This document shows positions 1 through 13,320 of a stretch of 64,000 nucleotides of DNA, one piece after another; the first letter of the stretch is position 1; each line of letters opens with the position of its first letter. Position numbers and translations under genes: made by a program. This DNA is from Prochilodus magdalenae. Its lineage: Eukaryota; Chordata; Actinopteri; Characiformes; Prochilodontidae. The notes beneath the pieces were generated by a model. That model was not told the DNA's origin. It saw only the letters and a list, made by a program, of their open reading frames with translations, and did no database searches. The stretch is from assembly GCA_024036415.1 (NCBI GenBank), contig JAMWET010003186.1, forward strand, positions 434,001 to 498,000, given 5' to 3'.

Positions 1-2871
1 GTGTAAAATAAGACAGAACCCCAGCTCTAGTTTTCTCATGATTAAAATCTCTTAAATTTGGATTTTTAAAAAGCATTTTCTGTTGCTAAACCTTTTATCT
101 TTTATTGCACAACTGAAATGGGGTAATACTTCCGTTGAATATATTCCGGTGATATTAAGCCCACAAAAATGTTTTATTCCTCTAGATTTCTGAGTGGTGA
201 ATCAGACTAGGAGGGTTGGACAGAGCTGTCAATCAAGCTGATTACTGGCCACACCTACACCGTTCTCAGATAGGCCAGATCAGAGGTTTTATGTGCAAGT
301 TCATATTCATATCTTATATATTTTTCATTTAGTCTTTGCAGAGTGTTTAATACAATCCCCAAGTTTAGTGTCGTACAGACATTTGTAATATCTTACTCTG
401 TGTTCCCTGCGACTTTATCTAGGCTAGATACTAATGTTAGCTAGGTCCAGTGAACATGTATTTCTCTGACAAACTAACACGTTGGCACATTCATCGTCCA
501 CTGAGGAGAAAACACCACCTATAAGAAGATGACAGGGAGAGTGGTCCTTCTTTCTATATTTAGCCAATCTTTCCAAGCTGCTGCTCACACAATGTAGTTG
601 GACAGCCTAGCACTCTTTAGACTATTAATCACTCACGTACATTATGCTGTGCGTGCATTACCTAACTGATCCTAAAATTAGCTAGCGTTGCTGATTATTA
701 AAGTTTCCAGTTTAAACTCCTGTGTTACTGAGTAGGTGTGTGATATTGTGCGCCACATATCATCTTGCCATAAATGGAACTATTAGTGATCCTATTGAGG
801 TTATGTTGTTAGAAATGATAAATGTGCCATCATGCATCGAAAGAATTCATTGGTGGTAATTTAGTCTTAAGGTAATGACTAACTGTGCCCCTGTGTGTTA
901 TGCACTCTCACAATGCTGGTACACAACCTTGTTAGACAGTGACTCAACACTCAGGAGTTGTGAATAGGACCCTTTTTACCTGAAGTAAACAACCAACCTC
1001 ACATGACGAGATGCATACATACCCAACAAGGCGTCATGGTTATAGTGTTGCCATTAATTACTGGATAGCTGCTGCTAAAAATGGAAAGTTTTGAGTGGTA
1101 GGTAAGCTACTTGGACACTGATAAGAGTGATAACTGTTTCTCCTCATGCTAAAAGGCAGTATCTGAACAAGGGTTTTGGGCATGTACATATACCAAGCAA
1201 GTTATGTTATGCAAAATACATTACAATACACAATAAACTACTAAAAATAAAAATTTATTCTAAGGTTATATGATTCTGTGACTTTAAATGTATTGTTAGA
1301 TACAACATTCATATCGTTGGACATTTGCATACAGTTCCGTAGTATTATTGTTCACATAGAAAAATATCCTCCTGGATTCCAAAGACAGTAAATATGTCAG
1401 CCATGAGTCATGAACAGGCCAGACTTTTCTACTCCAGCATGAATTTCCCAAACATCAGCAAAGGTCAAACAATGGTCATTCAGCTGCCGCTGCTTCCTCA
1501 GAAGGATTGTGCTTCCCGTCTTCTCACCCAGACTGCTGTGGTGTTTTTCAGGGAACATTTTTTCCTTTATACTTGGTATAATGCCTCTTATTATATCATC
1601 TTATTATACCATCGTAGTAGTGGGTGTGTAAGTGTTTACGGATCTTCTGTTGTGGCTTTCTAAACTTTCCATTAATGAGTTGTCTGTCTCTTTTTGTCTT
1701 TGGTGTCTTCTGGTAATAAACCACTTAACCACAGAAACCAAACCTCTGTATATGTGTGTGTTATGGTAAACTTAGAGGTACTAAGAGTTTGAGTTTCAAT
1801 AATTCTAAACCTAGGTTTTAGCCCTGTAGCTGAAAGTGAAAATATCAACAACAGCCCTGAACATACAGCCAAAACAGCAACCCCTTTAATTTGGATAACC
1901 GGCAACAGGAAAGAGGACAAAACTGAACCACGACATTGCAAACAATTAATTTTCTTCTTACTGTAGACGTCTCAAAGCTGCTATTCCCAACAGCTGTTAT
2001 AAATTTGTGGTGCCTGAAAATGTTCCTTATTAGTTTTGCTTTTTAAACACATCTTTATGGTTCTGGTCCAAGCTGCTGCCCACACATGGTAGCTTAGCAT
2101 TTTTTAGATTATTAATCACAAGTTATAGTTATGGTTATGAATCTCTATGTTTTTGATCATAGTACAAAGCCACAATTAGCCATCAAATTTGTGTATGGTT
2201 GATTATAAAATGATCACAGAAAGTTTACTGATAGTTTTGTTTAACATTCTACATGCACACTGGTAAACAAATACTGCAACTATGTTCCATTTAACAGACA
2301 TATTACACTGTGCTTTTTTTCTAGCATCTTAAAACCATGTTTGTTCATTTTCTTCCTTATCTATGTCATCACCATTTTAACACTATGAAGTTTGGTCAGT
2401 AAGGGGACCAATGCATTCCCTGCTTAACCTCAAACTTGGAAACACAAGCACAGACACTGACTCATGAACAGCTGAATGCTGTCATTTTATTGGCACCCTT
2501 CTGAAACATCCATATGAATTAGTGTGTGCTTTATGTAAATACTATGCAAATAAGGGTACTGGTAGCCTGGTGCTTAATTTCCTACAATGAACCTGATTAA
2601 TCTACAGTCGCTTCCATGTCATATGGTAGTTTATACATCAGACACAGAGTAATTCTAACATCATTAAAATGCAGCCAAACATGCACTCTTTTTTTTTTTT
2701 TTTACAAACTTTGATGAATGAGGGTCATTATACATGTACATTTGAAGTGCATAAATGCACTGAAAGTATATTAAATAACAAAAACAAAAACATCAAAATG
2801 TCCTACTAATACTTAATATGGCAGGCAGCAATAAAACAGATGATCAATTTGGAATTCTTAGTTTTACCTGT
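1..2871. other. Intergenic, no recognised feature
   Basis: AT-rich sequence with only short frames lacking family similarity. A T-run sits near 2690-2702. Nothing else supported. Confidence 0.6.
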
Positions 2872-2875
2872 TTAA

Positions 2876-3536
2876 AGGGAGCTATCATGCTGTTCTGTCT
2901 TTTTTCTCTGAATGTGTTATGTAGGCTGTGTGCATGTAAATGGTCAGTAAAGTTATAAAGCCCAAGGTACATGCTAGAGAGAGACATTCACGCCCAAAGA
3001 AACCAAAAATACCTCATCAAAAGTCAAGGTTTTTTTTTCTGTTGCAAGATGACATCACCTCAAAACACAATCTTTTTTGCCTACCTAAGAGCAAGCTTGG
3101 CACGCTCTCACACAACACACACAGAGCTGAAAAGTAAAAGGTACCATTCTGAAACATCCAGTTTAGTTTGCAAAGGTGACTGAGGTCTACCAACATCTTC
3201 TACCTTGTTTTCAGAATCGGGCGCTGTATTAATCTGATACGGCAGAACTATGTTGTGAGAATAGCCACAGTGGTTAGGCGGAATAATGGATTGCTGCTCT
3301 CACAGTTTACCAGTCAGAACAGAGTGGGCAAGCTGACCAGTCAGAGCACACTAGGCTCATTGGGAGGCAAGGCCTAGTGTCCCAGGTGCTCTAACAGGGG
3401 GTTTTAGCCCGAGGGTGAATACAGATGTACAGGATTAGAAAAATATTGTGTTTTAGGAAAACTGAAGCATGTAATTCTAGTTTAGTAGGACCCAAAAATG
3501 AATTAACATTAAGAAAATGAGCTCAATAGGTCTCCT
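2876..3536 (+). mobile_element. TTAA-flanked non-autonomous element, family A copy 1
   Basis: Bounded by TTAA at 2872-2875 and 3537-3540. The ends are inverted: left AGGGAGCTATCATGC, right (reverse complement) AGGAGACCTATTGAGC. The interior (about 2940-3480) matches copies at 31860-32682 and 38489-39097, sharing segments such as AAAGTTATAAAGCCC, GATACGGCAGAAC and CAGAGCACACT. No coding capacity. TTAA target sites suggest a piggyBac- or Kolobok-type parent, but class is inference. Confidence 0.7.
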
Positions 3537-3540
3537 TTAA

Positions 3541-4353
3541 CTTCCAGGACACAGACAAAAAGTCTATTTCAGGAGGGAAAAAATTTGAGATATTTTTGCT
3601 CAGATCTGAGTAGTGTGAATTTGTACGGTCACCTCGTGTTTGTTCTCTGGGTCTCTACAATATACAATCCTGCAATGTCAGGATTAATTTATATGTAGAA
3701 CCTTCCAATATTTACAAACATTACAATCACTGAACAGTATGTTGTGAATGACTTGGGTCTGATATGGTCCTATGCCTTTAAATGAGATGTAATAAGCCTT
3801 AGGCTCTATCACCTACACCACCTTTTCAGTGCTTTTAAAAGCTCTTTGCTTTATGACTTTCCAGTGGTCAGGTTTATATACAATTATATATTTACTACTG
3901 TTGGCTGCGCCTTCATAATGCAGTCCACAGTACGACCCACTTTAGCCCTGCATGAAGCACTAAGCTCACATTCTCATTCATTTTGAGTATGCTTGTAGAT
4001 CAATATGTGGATTAGTATGATCATTAATTTACAAGACCAATAAGTCACTGCTCCTTTTCATTACGGTGTACCGTGCTTTACAACAACGCCAGGAACGCAA
4101 AGCTTTTCTTTTGCACATTTTCATTTGACCATGTATTTCACCTTTATAGAAGGGAAAGTAGTTTGTGTTGAAAACTGGGTAGCAGAGGCTTCTTATCTTT
4201 ATGGGCAGAGTAGAGCTAAATGTTCCTCTGTGGCCTATCTGAAAAAGGCACTGGCACAATTCATGAGCGTGCTGTTTTTGTCACTGTATCTTTTAAATTC
4301 GTCTTTCATTTGGCTTTTATTGAAGTATGCATTCCAAATATACCCAGAGTTGG
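3541..4353. other. Intergenic, no recognised feature
   Basis: No repeat or conserved coding frame recognised; short overlapping frames on both strands near 4029-4528 show no family similarity. Confidence 0.5.
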
Positions 4354-4735
4354 CTCTTTATTAGGCACACCCACCGTCAATGGCCATTTTATTAGAAACG
4401 CCTACCATATGGGTGCACTTGGAAGATTTATTGTTACTGACGGTGGCACATCTGTTGTTGCTAAATTTATAAGCCCCTCATCTACCCCATCCATTAGCAG
4501 AATGGGACCACCATTAGGCCATTGCTGACCAGGTATTATTTGGGTCATGGACCATTCACATCACAGCAGTGATACCAACAGGGTAGTGCCATGTTAGTGG
4601 TTGTTATGCTGGTAGGAGTTTATGAGGTACTATGAGGTGCTGGATTGTTTCTGCTCTCCAGTGTCCTACAAATAGTCCAACAAACAAATATGTACAGCCC
4701 ACAATAGCTCTGTAGTCAGAATGTGATCACTAACG
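4354..4735 (+). repeat. Dispersed fish repeat (TTTATTAGG-start family)
   Basis: Begins CTCTTTATTAGGCACACCC and continues with a GGTATTATTTGGGTCATGGA segment and an AATAGTCCAACAAACAAATAT segment. I recall this combination from a repeat abundant in characins and catfishes. A related copy, covering a different part, is at 39165-39415. Confidence 0.55.
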
Positions 4736-4867
4736 TAAGGAAGGAAAACAAAACTGTGCAGTAACTGATCAGTTAATGTCTCACATTTTATGCAACTAAT
4801 AATAGATTTCCCTCTTTATTAGCTTCATTATCAACAACAACCAAAGTTGAATAAGTCTCCAACAGAG

Positions 4868-5049
4868 CAGTGTTTCTCAACTCTGGTCTTGGGGGCACCA
4901 TGCCCTACACTTTTTAGTGCTTCCCTTGCTCCCAACACACATGATTCAACTCATCAGCTCATTAACAAACCCTTTTAGAGTTGCAGGGGGTGTTGTAAAG
5001 TAGGGAATCCACTAAAATGTGCTGTGTCAAAACCAGGTTGGAGAAACAA
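4868..5049. repeat. Short repeat with inverted ends
   Basis: Left end TGTTTCTCAACTCTGGT and right end ACCAGGTTGGAGAAACA are near-perfect inverted copies. The interior (CCAACACACATGATTCAACT) matches a very common fish dispersed element, from memory. Non-coding, about 180 bp. Confidence 0.6.
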
Positions 5050-5439
5050 TGTAATAGAGCCAACTATAAGTGTACAATGTGTAGCAGGACTGCTATATCT
5101 GGAAGAGTCGTACCAGCACAACATTAAAATACCACTTTTATGTAAGAACCACTGCGTAGTCATATCGTAGTCCATCGACACACTTCAGTGTAAGAACACT
5201 TGGTGTGTCTGATAGCTACCTGAAGGGTTAATTTTACAGAGAGTGCTGTGCACTTTCGCGCTCAACCAGCAAGTGCACATATACCGTGAGTGGTGTCAAC
5301 GCAGCTTGCAGCTTACAGAAGCAGAAAGCACAGCATATACTGTGTTCAGTGAGAAAGCAGTTTTGTACAGTTTCAGATAAATCCAAACATTGCATCAAGC
5401 AGTTTTCAAAAAGCAGCCTATGATAACAGAATGATTACC

Positions 5440-5525
5440 TTAGCAGAGATTTGAACCCACTCCCCTCTTTGAACCCACAGTGGGTAGTATGTTACTCACT
5501 ATGCTATTTCATTGCTCTATTAAGA
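5440..5525 (-). repeat. tRNA-derived SINE-like fragment
   Basis: On the minus strand there is an A-box-like TAGCATAGTGAGTAACAT followed by B-box-like GGGTTCAAATCTCTG, repeated once. This looks like the head of a tRNA-derived SINE, not an intact tRNA: no cloverleaf can be completed. Confidence 0.4.
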
Positions 5526-5573
5526 ACTAAGGAGTAGTTACTCTATTTGATAGCTCCCCATAGCCTGGCTTAA

Positions 5574-5754
5574 AGGGCCCATATCACTGAAAAACCCTTG
5601 TTTCTCCTTTTCTTGAAATGAATCGATAAAGAAGTATTATGTAAACATATGTTTTAACATTTACCATTCACCCTCCAGTCCATACAGTCCATACATAGAA
5701 AATAAGCTACAAAAGAACTTGCTTTGAATTCATTGTTTTCATGATTTCATGTCA
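5574..5754 (+). repeat. TTAA-end repeat fragment truncated by a Tc1-like element
   Basis: Starts after TTAA (5570-5573) with AGGGCCCATATCACTG, an end resembling family A in form but not identical. Sequence similarity to family stops where the Tc1-like element begins. Confidence 0.35.
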
Positions 5755-5784
5755 CAGGAACCCATTTATTTACTTAAATAAAGA

Positions 5785-5995
5785 TTTATTCAAAACCTAT
5801 ATCAGCCATGTGAACAAGTAATTGCCTCCCTAACCTAATAACTGGTTTTGCCATCCTTGACAGTACCAATTGCAATTAAATATTTCATAAGACCTGAGAT
5901 AAGTCTTTTACGTCACTATGGAGAACACTTAATGCACCATCCAGTCAATATATATATATATTGCAATATATATATATACTCCAAACCATCTTGGA

Positions 5996-6091
<96 letters not shown>

Positions 6092-6690
6092 TCCAAACCA
6101 TCACACTACCATTCCCATGTTTAACTACTGGTATGCTTATGATGGAAGATGGTATTGACTCTTACGGCAGAAGTAACGGGATCCATACCTTTAAAAAAGT
6201 TCCATCTTTGGCTCATCAGTATGCATAAAATTATTCCAAAAGTCTTTGGGGTCATCTAGGTGTTTCTGCAGTGATTTGTGCCTTGCAAGTTTCCCATTGA
6301 TTCCATGGGGTGTTTCCCAGTGTCTTTCTTACTGTGGGATTGGTTACATTGACTTTAACAGAGACAGGTGAAACCTGCAGTTCACCACTCTTCTAAGTTG
6401 TTTTTTATTTGTGGACAATGTGTCTCACTGCGGTTCGCTGGAGTCCAAGAGCCAGTAGTGGCAAGTAGTGGCTGTAGATTTTATTTGACTTTATTGAGCA
6501 TCTGTATTTGACATAATGTGTTGCTTCCTGAGAATTTCTAGCTGCTTCACGTTGCCAGACATATTTAAATGATGTATCGATTCAAAAGGTCTGACAGTAA
6601 TCATGACTGTAAGCCAAATTCATTTGGTAAACAGGTTAATGTAGTATATAAGAGCAAATAACTTTTTCACATAGGACCAAGGGCATAGCT
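5785..6690 (-). mobile_element. Tc1-like transposon remnant
   Basis: Decayed copy whose transposase reads on the minus strand. Recognisable segments on the plus strand include AACTGGTTTTGCCATCCTTG, ACCATCACACTACCA, CAAAAGTCTTTGGGGTCAT, CACTGCGGTTCGCTGGAGTCC and AATAACTTTTTCACA, all in the order of a common fish Tc1-like element. The frame is destroyed, and a long TA microsatellite has expanded inside it. Confidence 0.7.
5948..6090. repeat. (TA)n microsatellite
   Basis: Two TA blocks separated by a palindrome, ATACTCCAAACCATCTTGGA followed by GTAT; the right block ends with the same ACTCCAAACCATC. The second block is about 90 nt and broken by one C. Confidence 0.95.
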
Positions 6691-9419
6691 TTGTAGAGCT
6701 GAGCAACATGTTATAACTCATAGAACAAGGGATTATAAATGTTGTATTGGTGGGATACCCAATATTACTGAGATGAAATCTCCACTAGTGTTCAGGGCTA
6801 CACCAAAAGGGGCACCCAAGAGCAAAGCAGCTTTACATTCTGTGCTGACCCACTAGCTCTATTCCCAGAGTGTGGAAAATTTAAGCCCAACTGAAACTTC
6901 TCTGTAAGAATGACTGTATGAAATGAGGTAATGTTACATGCTGTCCAAATGGTCACTTGTACAGTGTATAACAGTAGGGACACATTTCCCCTTTGGAGTC
7001 TTTCTGTGCAAAATACCCAGTACAGCAGGAGATGGTCTGTAATTGTAAAGAGCATCTACACTGTAGACAAATGGTCAAAAAATAATGTAATAAACAATAA
7101 GCAGGTTAATGTAAGCTGACTTATGGACTGGCATAGCTGAACTGTTTTTGCAACAGTGTTTTTGGTTTGTTGTCCTATTATATTTCAAGCATCTGTTCAG
7201 TAATGCGCAAATGATAAGGACTTAAAGTAGTCCAATTTATATGCTCCAGGAGGTCCTCATTTATGGCATGACAAGTTCAGAAAGCAAAAAGGTTTTAAAC
7301 GAGTGCACTAAAAGATGTGCAAGATCATTTGGTTTTCTGGGTATACTCGTCATCATGTTTGGAAACCATCTTTGCTGAGAGTGCTGCTTCTTGTGTTGTT
7401 ATAATGAAGATGAGAAAGGACAATTTAGTATTAGTGTCATAAAATAATAAAGGAGGGAGGAGATGACACAGAGGCTCTAAATGTGTACTCCCAGCAACAC
7501 TGTCTACACACACTCCACATAGAGACAAACACTGGGCCTACGCAGGTCTCAAATAGCAAGATACTCTGTAGCACCTCCATTGCCCTGTTTACTGTGGATT
7601 TATTACAGATAAAAAATATATATAAGCAAAATTTCTGGAAAATACAGTCAAAGCTGATGCACTTACACAAATCTCGTGTGTGACTTAATTACATCAAATA
7701 ATATTTTCCTTAAGAGTTTTTTATTGCTGTTTACTTGTGCATCCCTATGTCATTCTGTTTACTGATGCATGGTGTCTTGTGCTAAAGGCATTTAAAATTC
7801 TTCAGCCTCTCATTAGTTTACCCTGCTGTGCAGCTGATCCCACACAGTCAGCGAAAAGGTTAATCGAGGCACAAACACTGTAAATGTACTCTCAAAGGTC
7901 CAACTGTGTACATGAAGTAGATGGTGAGGTACACCACATTTACTTTTCCAGAGCAAAAAGAGCAAAATTGTACCTTTTCATAAGTTTCATAATGTCTTAC
8001 TTGGACTCAAAATAGTCCAACTGAAGTCCAACTTCAAATTGAAATCCTCTATGTCTAAATAACAATGTAATGTAAAACCTTAATAGACAGCCTGCATCAT
8101 TCACTAGTACATGAAGACAAGGACTGGCAATGTTAGCAAACTCTAAATAAAGATTTTACAGACAGGTTTAGTAAAGATGTGTGGGAATTGGAAGAGAATC
8201 CAAAGAAAGTTGTAGTACTTAATTGCTAAAGGCTGTGTATCTTAAATCTTGACTAATACACTTATAATCTCACTTTTCTATTGTTCTTTCTACTTCTTTC
8301 TTTCTTTTCTTTTTTTATTGTTTGGCACCCTGTGGAGCCTCCAAAGTCTTTTGTGCTCAGGGGGGGTCGCAAGACTGTGATCCGTCTCTCAGGCCCTCGT
8401 AAAAAGCCTTTTAGATTAAGGGATTCAGATAGTGAACAAAATATATTAAACCTTCTTTTGAAGGAGAAACAGGCTGTACTGGAACACAGAGCAACAGGTG
8501 GCAAATGAAAGTTTGAAAAGCTTGAAAGAGCAGTAATTGTATTTAATGTATTAGGACGAATTAGAACAAAGCTTTATGTTTTGTGTTATTTCTTGTATTT
8601 AGCTATAAAATCTGCTTTAACAAAATATATTTATTTCTCCATGTGTTTACGACATTCCATTCATTTGAATATGTTTTGACATACATGTCCTTCTAATGCA
8701 TATGTATCATTCATGCACACATGGTTTAGCAGATGTGCATTTAGAAGTATGACATCAGTAGCTAAATTAAATGCTATTTCATGAAATGTGCAGAGGTACA
8801 TATTTCCAAAGTACATTGGGAAGATCTTTGTGGATACTTCAGTTCTGTCAAAGTCACTTTTTTCTCAATAAAGTAGGTTACAGTGTCTAGGTCATATCTG
8901 ATGAGAATTTGCTTTTAAATTTTTTTAATGAAGAATGACCATAAATTGTAATTGCTACAAAGAGGAATGACAGAGAATGATTGCCTGTAATAACCGTTTA
9001 CCAGCAAATTGATGTTCCTGAAGCCTAAAGTATAAATTTAAATGGTCTTTGGACTTTGGTCCAACATTCTGTTTTAGAGTTTGAAAAAAAGAAAGAGAAT
9101 GAAAAAGATCATAGCCCAAGGCTTTAATTCATTAAGTGATTAGTCATAGACTACTTAATTAGGATATGTTGTAATGTATTACCATGGCGCTGCAGAGGAC
9201 GACTGCAGTGAAAGGCAATTTCTCTATAAAATAAAACGGTCCATTACGCTTATTTTAGGAAATTTTTTTGCCTATATACACATTTATAGTTTACAGAGGT
9301 ATAATATCCCATCTATACATTTTGTACTATTCCTTTCTTTGCGTGTTTTACTATAAAGCAATTTGCATTTAAAATGAAAGATAACTTGAGCCAAAGAATT
9401 GATAGATAGAATGTGTGTA
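6691..9419. other. Intergenic, one unexplained open frame
   Basis: Mostly unremarkable AT-rich DNA. The only point of note is the GC-richer open segment at 8325-8508, listed separately. Confidence 0.5.
8325..8508 (+). other. Unrecognised open frame of coding-like composition
   Basis: A plus-strand frame reads through HPVEPPKSFVLRGGRKTVIR and on to SEQNILNLLLKEKQAVLEHR before a TGA at 8506-8508. It is preceded by a pyrimidine-rich tract and is more GC-rich than its surroundings. I do not recognise the sequence. It could be a transposon protein fragment, an exon, or chance; the minus strand is also open here. Confidence 0.2.
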
Positions 9420-9590
9420 CAGTACTTAAACAGCCAAAAGTAAACCTTAACCAAACAGTCAAGTGCTCAGGTAAAGAAAAGGATAAATCAAAAATAAAAC
9501 TTATGATGGTTTTTAGCATGGTATAAGCCATGAAGCATGGTGGAGGTAGTGCCACAATCATACTTGATCTCATCCTTATCAAAGAGCCCA
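9420..9590 (+). mobile_element. Tc1-like fragment (family of 10085)
   Basis: GCCAAAAGTAAACCTTAACC and the later GCATGGTGGAGGTAGTGCCA parallel the fragment at 10085-10320. This corresponds to the ACTTTTTGTGAAACATGGTG region of a fish Tc1-like transposase, now frame-broken. Confidence 0.45.
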
Positions 9591-10084
9591 TATGAAACAA
9601 AATGTTTATGTAATGTTGTGTGTGGTGCACATTTATGCATACCTCTCTGTTTAAGCCCACCCATTCATACTGCAATAATGAGATATGTTTTAGCCAGGAA
9701 TGTTTTTAATAAGGCACAGTACATGGGAGCCAGTCAGAGCAGATGCCATATACAATAACAGATTCATTTCATTTCTAAGTGATAAGGAAATGTTGGAAAT
9801 AGTCATGCAAGCAATGCAACAAAAATGTAAGATATGATCCTTTAAGTGTATCCTTTTAAATTATGTGAGTTTCTTTTGTACTTGGAAACATTATTTGTCT
9901 TTATACACAGGTACAGTGTACACTGAGACGTTATGCCAGTCTTACGCTACCTTATTTACTATGCACTTAACTAGTTTGGATTTGTGATCAAAGATAACAT
10001 GACAATTGGGCAGTATATTACATAATAGATAAGATGAGATTAAAGATTAAAGATAATAAAATACAATACGTGGATTGTGACTAC

Positions 10085-10330
10085 ATAGACTAGCCAAAAG
10101 TGCACCTTGACTAGAGAGCTGACCTGGCCTTAAGAATGGAACTTTTTGTGAAATACAGTGGAGGTAGGGCCATAGCTCCACCGCCACATCTACTCATCTT
10201 GATTGAATATGTAACTGTAACAACAATAATGTACTAAGCATCTTGTGATACACATCATCTACTGATTGTCTGCTGGAGTGCATCTGTCTTCATATTAATA
10301 ATGCAGCAAGACAATAACCCTGATTTGTTT
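10085..10330 (+). mobile_element. Tc1-like transposase fragment
   Basis: GAGCTGACCTGGCCTTAAG, AACTTTTTGTGAAATACAG and GCAGCAAGACAATAACCC follow the order of a common fish Tc1-like transposase (the last encodes the MQQDNNP-type motif). No open frame remains. Confidence 0.55.
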
Positions 10331-11384
10331 TCAAACTTTTTAAATATATGACATCTGTAACCATACTGCATATGTAAACAGATTGATCTGATTTGGTATA
10401 TGTATTGTTTTGACTAATAGAATTTCAATGTTGCAGTTGAACATTTAAAAGCCATGACACTGCATTTTCTGAAACAACGGTTAAAGACACTTCCCTGTAA
10501 CCTTTGTCTATGCTGACAGTAATCCATTAGGATTATGGTCCTGTTCAATGATCCATGAATTGACAGCAGCTAATTAGTTGCCTAGAGTGCATTACAACAT
10601 TTCCAGAGAGCTCTAAACTAGGAAGATACTAGGAATCTGATATTTGACTACAGACTCCTGAATATGTGTGACTAAAGTAACATTTTGTTATATAATCAGA
10701 CTTTAATACTGTATGTGCTGCAGACTTGCCTGGTCACGCACTGGGAGGAAAATCAGCTGAAACCTGTTTTGGGAATTTGGACAGATGACCAGAAGAGATA
10801 TTTCTCAAATGTAGTACAGCCAAATCAGATTGCCAAGCTCATTAATGTCTTAATGCCAAGAAAAATAAGGAGATGTTAGAGACCTGACAGCCCTGCAGGA
10901 ACATCACAGGCAGACAGGAATGCTGACTGAATGACAAAATGCACCCAACTTTTCTTTCCACTTGAGTTCACCCAGGAAATCAGAAGTGCTGCCAGCTGCT
11001 AGGAAACTGTGCATGACAAGGGCCCTTTTTGAGATACGCTAACAACAGTGTCTATCTGTCCCCTTTTTCTGTAAACATATCAATCAGCTTAAGGCTTGTA
11101 ATGCCTAACTGCAGAACTGAGTGCTCACCTCTTGTGAAGATCAACTAATCTGCAAACCAAAAAAACTGAAAGAGATTTTGTTGGATTAGACATTAATGAA
11201 GTCACAAGCTTACTAAACCCACTTCTAAGCCTTACTTTAAAGTCTCCAAACTATTTCAATTCTTACATAAACTAAAATGATGATGCTGAGGGTTCTTTTG
11301 ACCAATGCAATAGAAGTATCATATTTGGTTCCCTAAAGAAGCGTTCAGTGGATGATTCATGTCATATGCAATACATAAGAAATT
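10331..11384. other. Intergenic, no recognised feature
   Basis: No gene or repeat recognised. Confidence 0.5.
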
Positions 11385-11388
11385 TTAA

Positions 11389-11855
11389 AGGAGCAATTTG
11401 TAAAATCATGTTATTGATAAATAAGGTTTTTAGTTTAGAACGTCCCATAATGAACTAAAATTAACCACCAGAATGTGAAGACATAACAGTTCTGATGTCT
11501 GCAAATCGTGTTGCAGAGATTTCTACTGAAGTCTGCCCGCTAATTAGTTGGCCCCTCCCTGTCTGTCCTGAAATAGTACTTTGCACCTGAAGATGATTGG
11601 AAGTTATTTTAGCATTATGTCTGCCTACAATCACTGCTCACTCCGCAAAGGAAACAAAACCCATTTAAATTTTTTTTAAAAACCAGCAGGAATAACTATA
11701 GGTGCCTTTTTTCGAAGACAACTCCTGGCAAGCTAGGAGAAAAAGTTTGATGCAGAGCTCGCACCGCTTCTTGAGATTAGTGAGTAAATGGCAGGAGGTA
11801 GGACGGTGCCGGGAGGTTGGAGAAGACGTATTACATTATTTTACATATTGCTCCT
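11389..11855. mobile_element. TTAA-flanked non-autonomous element, family B
   Basis: A 467-bp element between TTAA sites at 11385-11388 and 11856-11859, with terminal inverted repeats AGGAGCAATTTGTAA and (reverse complement of the right end) AGGAGCAATATGTAA. Related partial copies occur at about 51300-51465 (right end) and 60940-61140 (interior). No coding capacity. Confidence 0.75.
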
Positions 11856-11859
11856 TTAA

Positions 11860-13184
11860 AGAACCTCTATATGAAAAAACAAGCAGAGTTATATAGTAAT
11901 GGAATACTTTCACTTTATAAAATTTGTTCATCCATTTTTGGAATGACACAGATTTTGCTTGCTTATTACAGGTTCCATCAGGTTCAGCTACAGCCACATT
12001 TGATCATTTTTGCTTCTAGTAGGAGTTCTGAGTCTGTTGTAAACTTCCCTGTTTAAGGATTTTTGCATGGCAAATTGAAAAATAGTGAATTATTCATTGC
12101 AGTACCAGACAGGCAGCCATCTGACAAGAATGCACAACTAACTCTGCGCGCACATGTACCTTAAGAGAAGGTTTATTAAATCCCTGAATGCCACACAATG
12201 TCTTGATTTAATAGAAACTGGACAAATAATATCTTACATCTGAAATGGCACTGGGCTTTCACACAAGGGACCAAATCCACTTATTTCCCTCATCAGTCTT
12301 CTTAATATGATCCTGCTGCATCCAGCCTCTACGATTCAGCTTTGCCTCAGCCATCTGGTTTATTCCACACTTGTGCTCTGTCACCAGGACATTGGATACA
12401 AATATGTTTTATGAACTCTGCTGTTCCACAGTGGACACAGTAAATGGTGAACACTGAAGGTCCAATCTATTGCTAACCGTCTGTTTTTATGACTGGGGAC
12501 AGAAGGCCCAATCACAGCAGCACTCTGGGGAATGGTGACTAGCATTGCGTATGGATTACCAATGTAGAAATGGTACCATTTGCATGTCTATTGTTATTCA
12601 TGTACTGCTAGGGCTGTTGCTGTATTTGGCTATGGATTGAATATTGAATGAGTTGATGAGTAAAGCATTCTGAACACAGTGTTATTGTACTGTGGCAGTA
12701 AAGATTTTATGTAATTTTAAATGGCCACAAATCTCTTTCAACTTCATGTCTTTCAGATAACTGGCAGGGCAATTACAGGGCTAGAATGGTCTCCTGACAT
12801 TTTACACTATTTTCAGGAAGCATCATATTTTACATTCTGTCTTACAATGAACCTTATATGTCTGAATTACCTCATCGGGATTCAGATTACTTCTAAAGTA
12901 GAGCTCTGAGTGCTCTTCCTTACAGGGTGTGAGCCAACACTTTGTCCTTCATTCATTTTCAAAGAGTGCCATTGTGCTCACATAGACACATACTTGTACG
13001 CACACAAGTACAATCAAGAACAATCAGGGAAAGGATGGGATCCGGTACTATAGCAGAAAACAGTAGCTGCGATTCATTCAGTTAAAACTTTCTGTCCTTA
13101 TGCATGTACCATCCTCATATATATCAGCATATTCCATGGGGAATATATATATGTATTTTCATATTTTTCATTATTTCAATATTC
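11860..13184. other. Intergenic, no recognised feature
   Basis: No gene or repeat recognised in this 1.3 kb. Confidence 0.5.
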
Positions 13185-13320
13185 AATATTTATTCATTCA
13201 TCTTCTGACCCACTTTTCCCCTCTGGGTTGCAGGGGTCTCTAAAGTCTATCCCTGAACTAATTGGGTGGGAGGCAGGAAACACCCTGGACCTGGACACCG
13301 TTACAGGACAAACTGTTATG
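13185..13320 (+). repeat. Dispersed fish repeat fragment
   Basis: Starts ATTCATTCATCTTCTGACCC and continues GGGTTGCAGGGGTCTC then GGTGGGAGGCAGGAAACACC. This is the pattern of a well-known short fish repeat (CATTCATCTTC...CCGCTT...GGTACACCCTGGACAGG), recalled rather than aligned. Confidence 0.6.

Noticed and set aside
5440..5525. tRNA gene on the minus strand
   Set aside because: A- and B-box-like words are present, but no acceptor stem or full cloverleaf can be formed; it fits a SINE head better.
5948..6090. CRISPR-like or origin-like array
   Set aside because: No spacer-repeat structure; a plain TA microsatellite in a vertebrate genome.
5848..6228. Tyr-Ile repeat frames over the TA microsatellite, both strands
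   Set aside because: Translation of a simple TA repeat inside a dead transposon.
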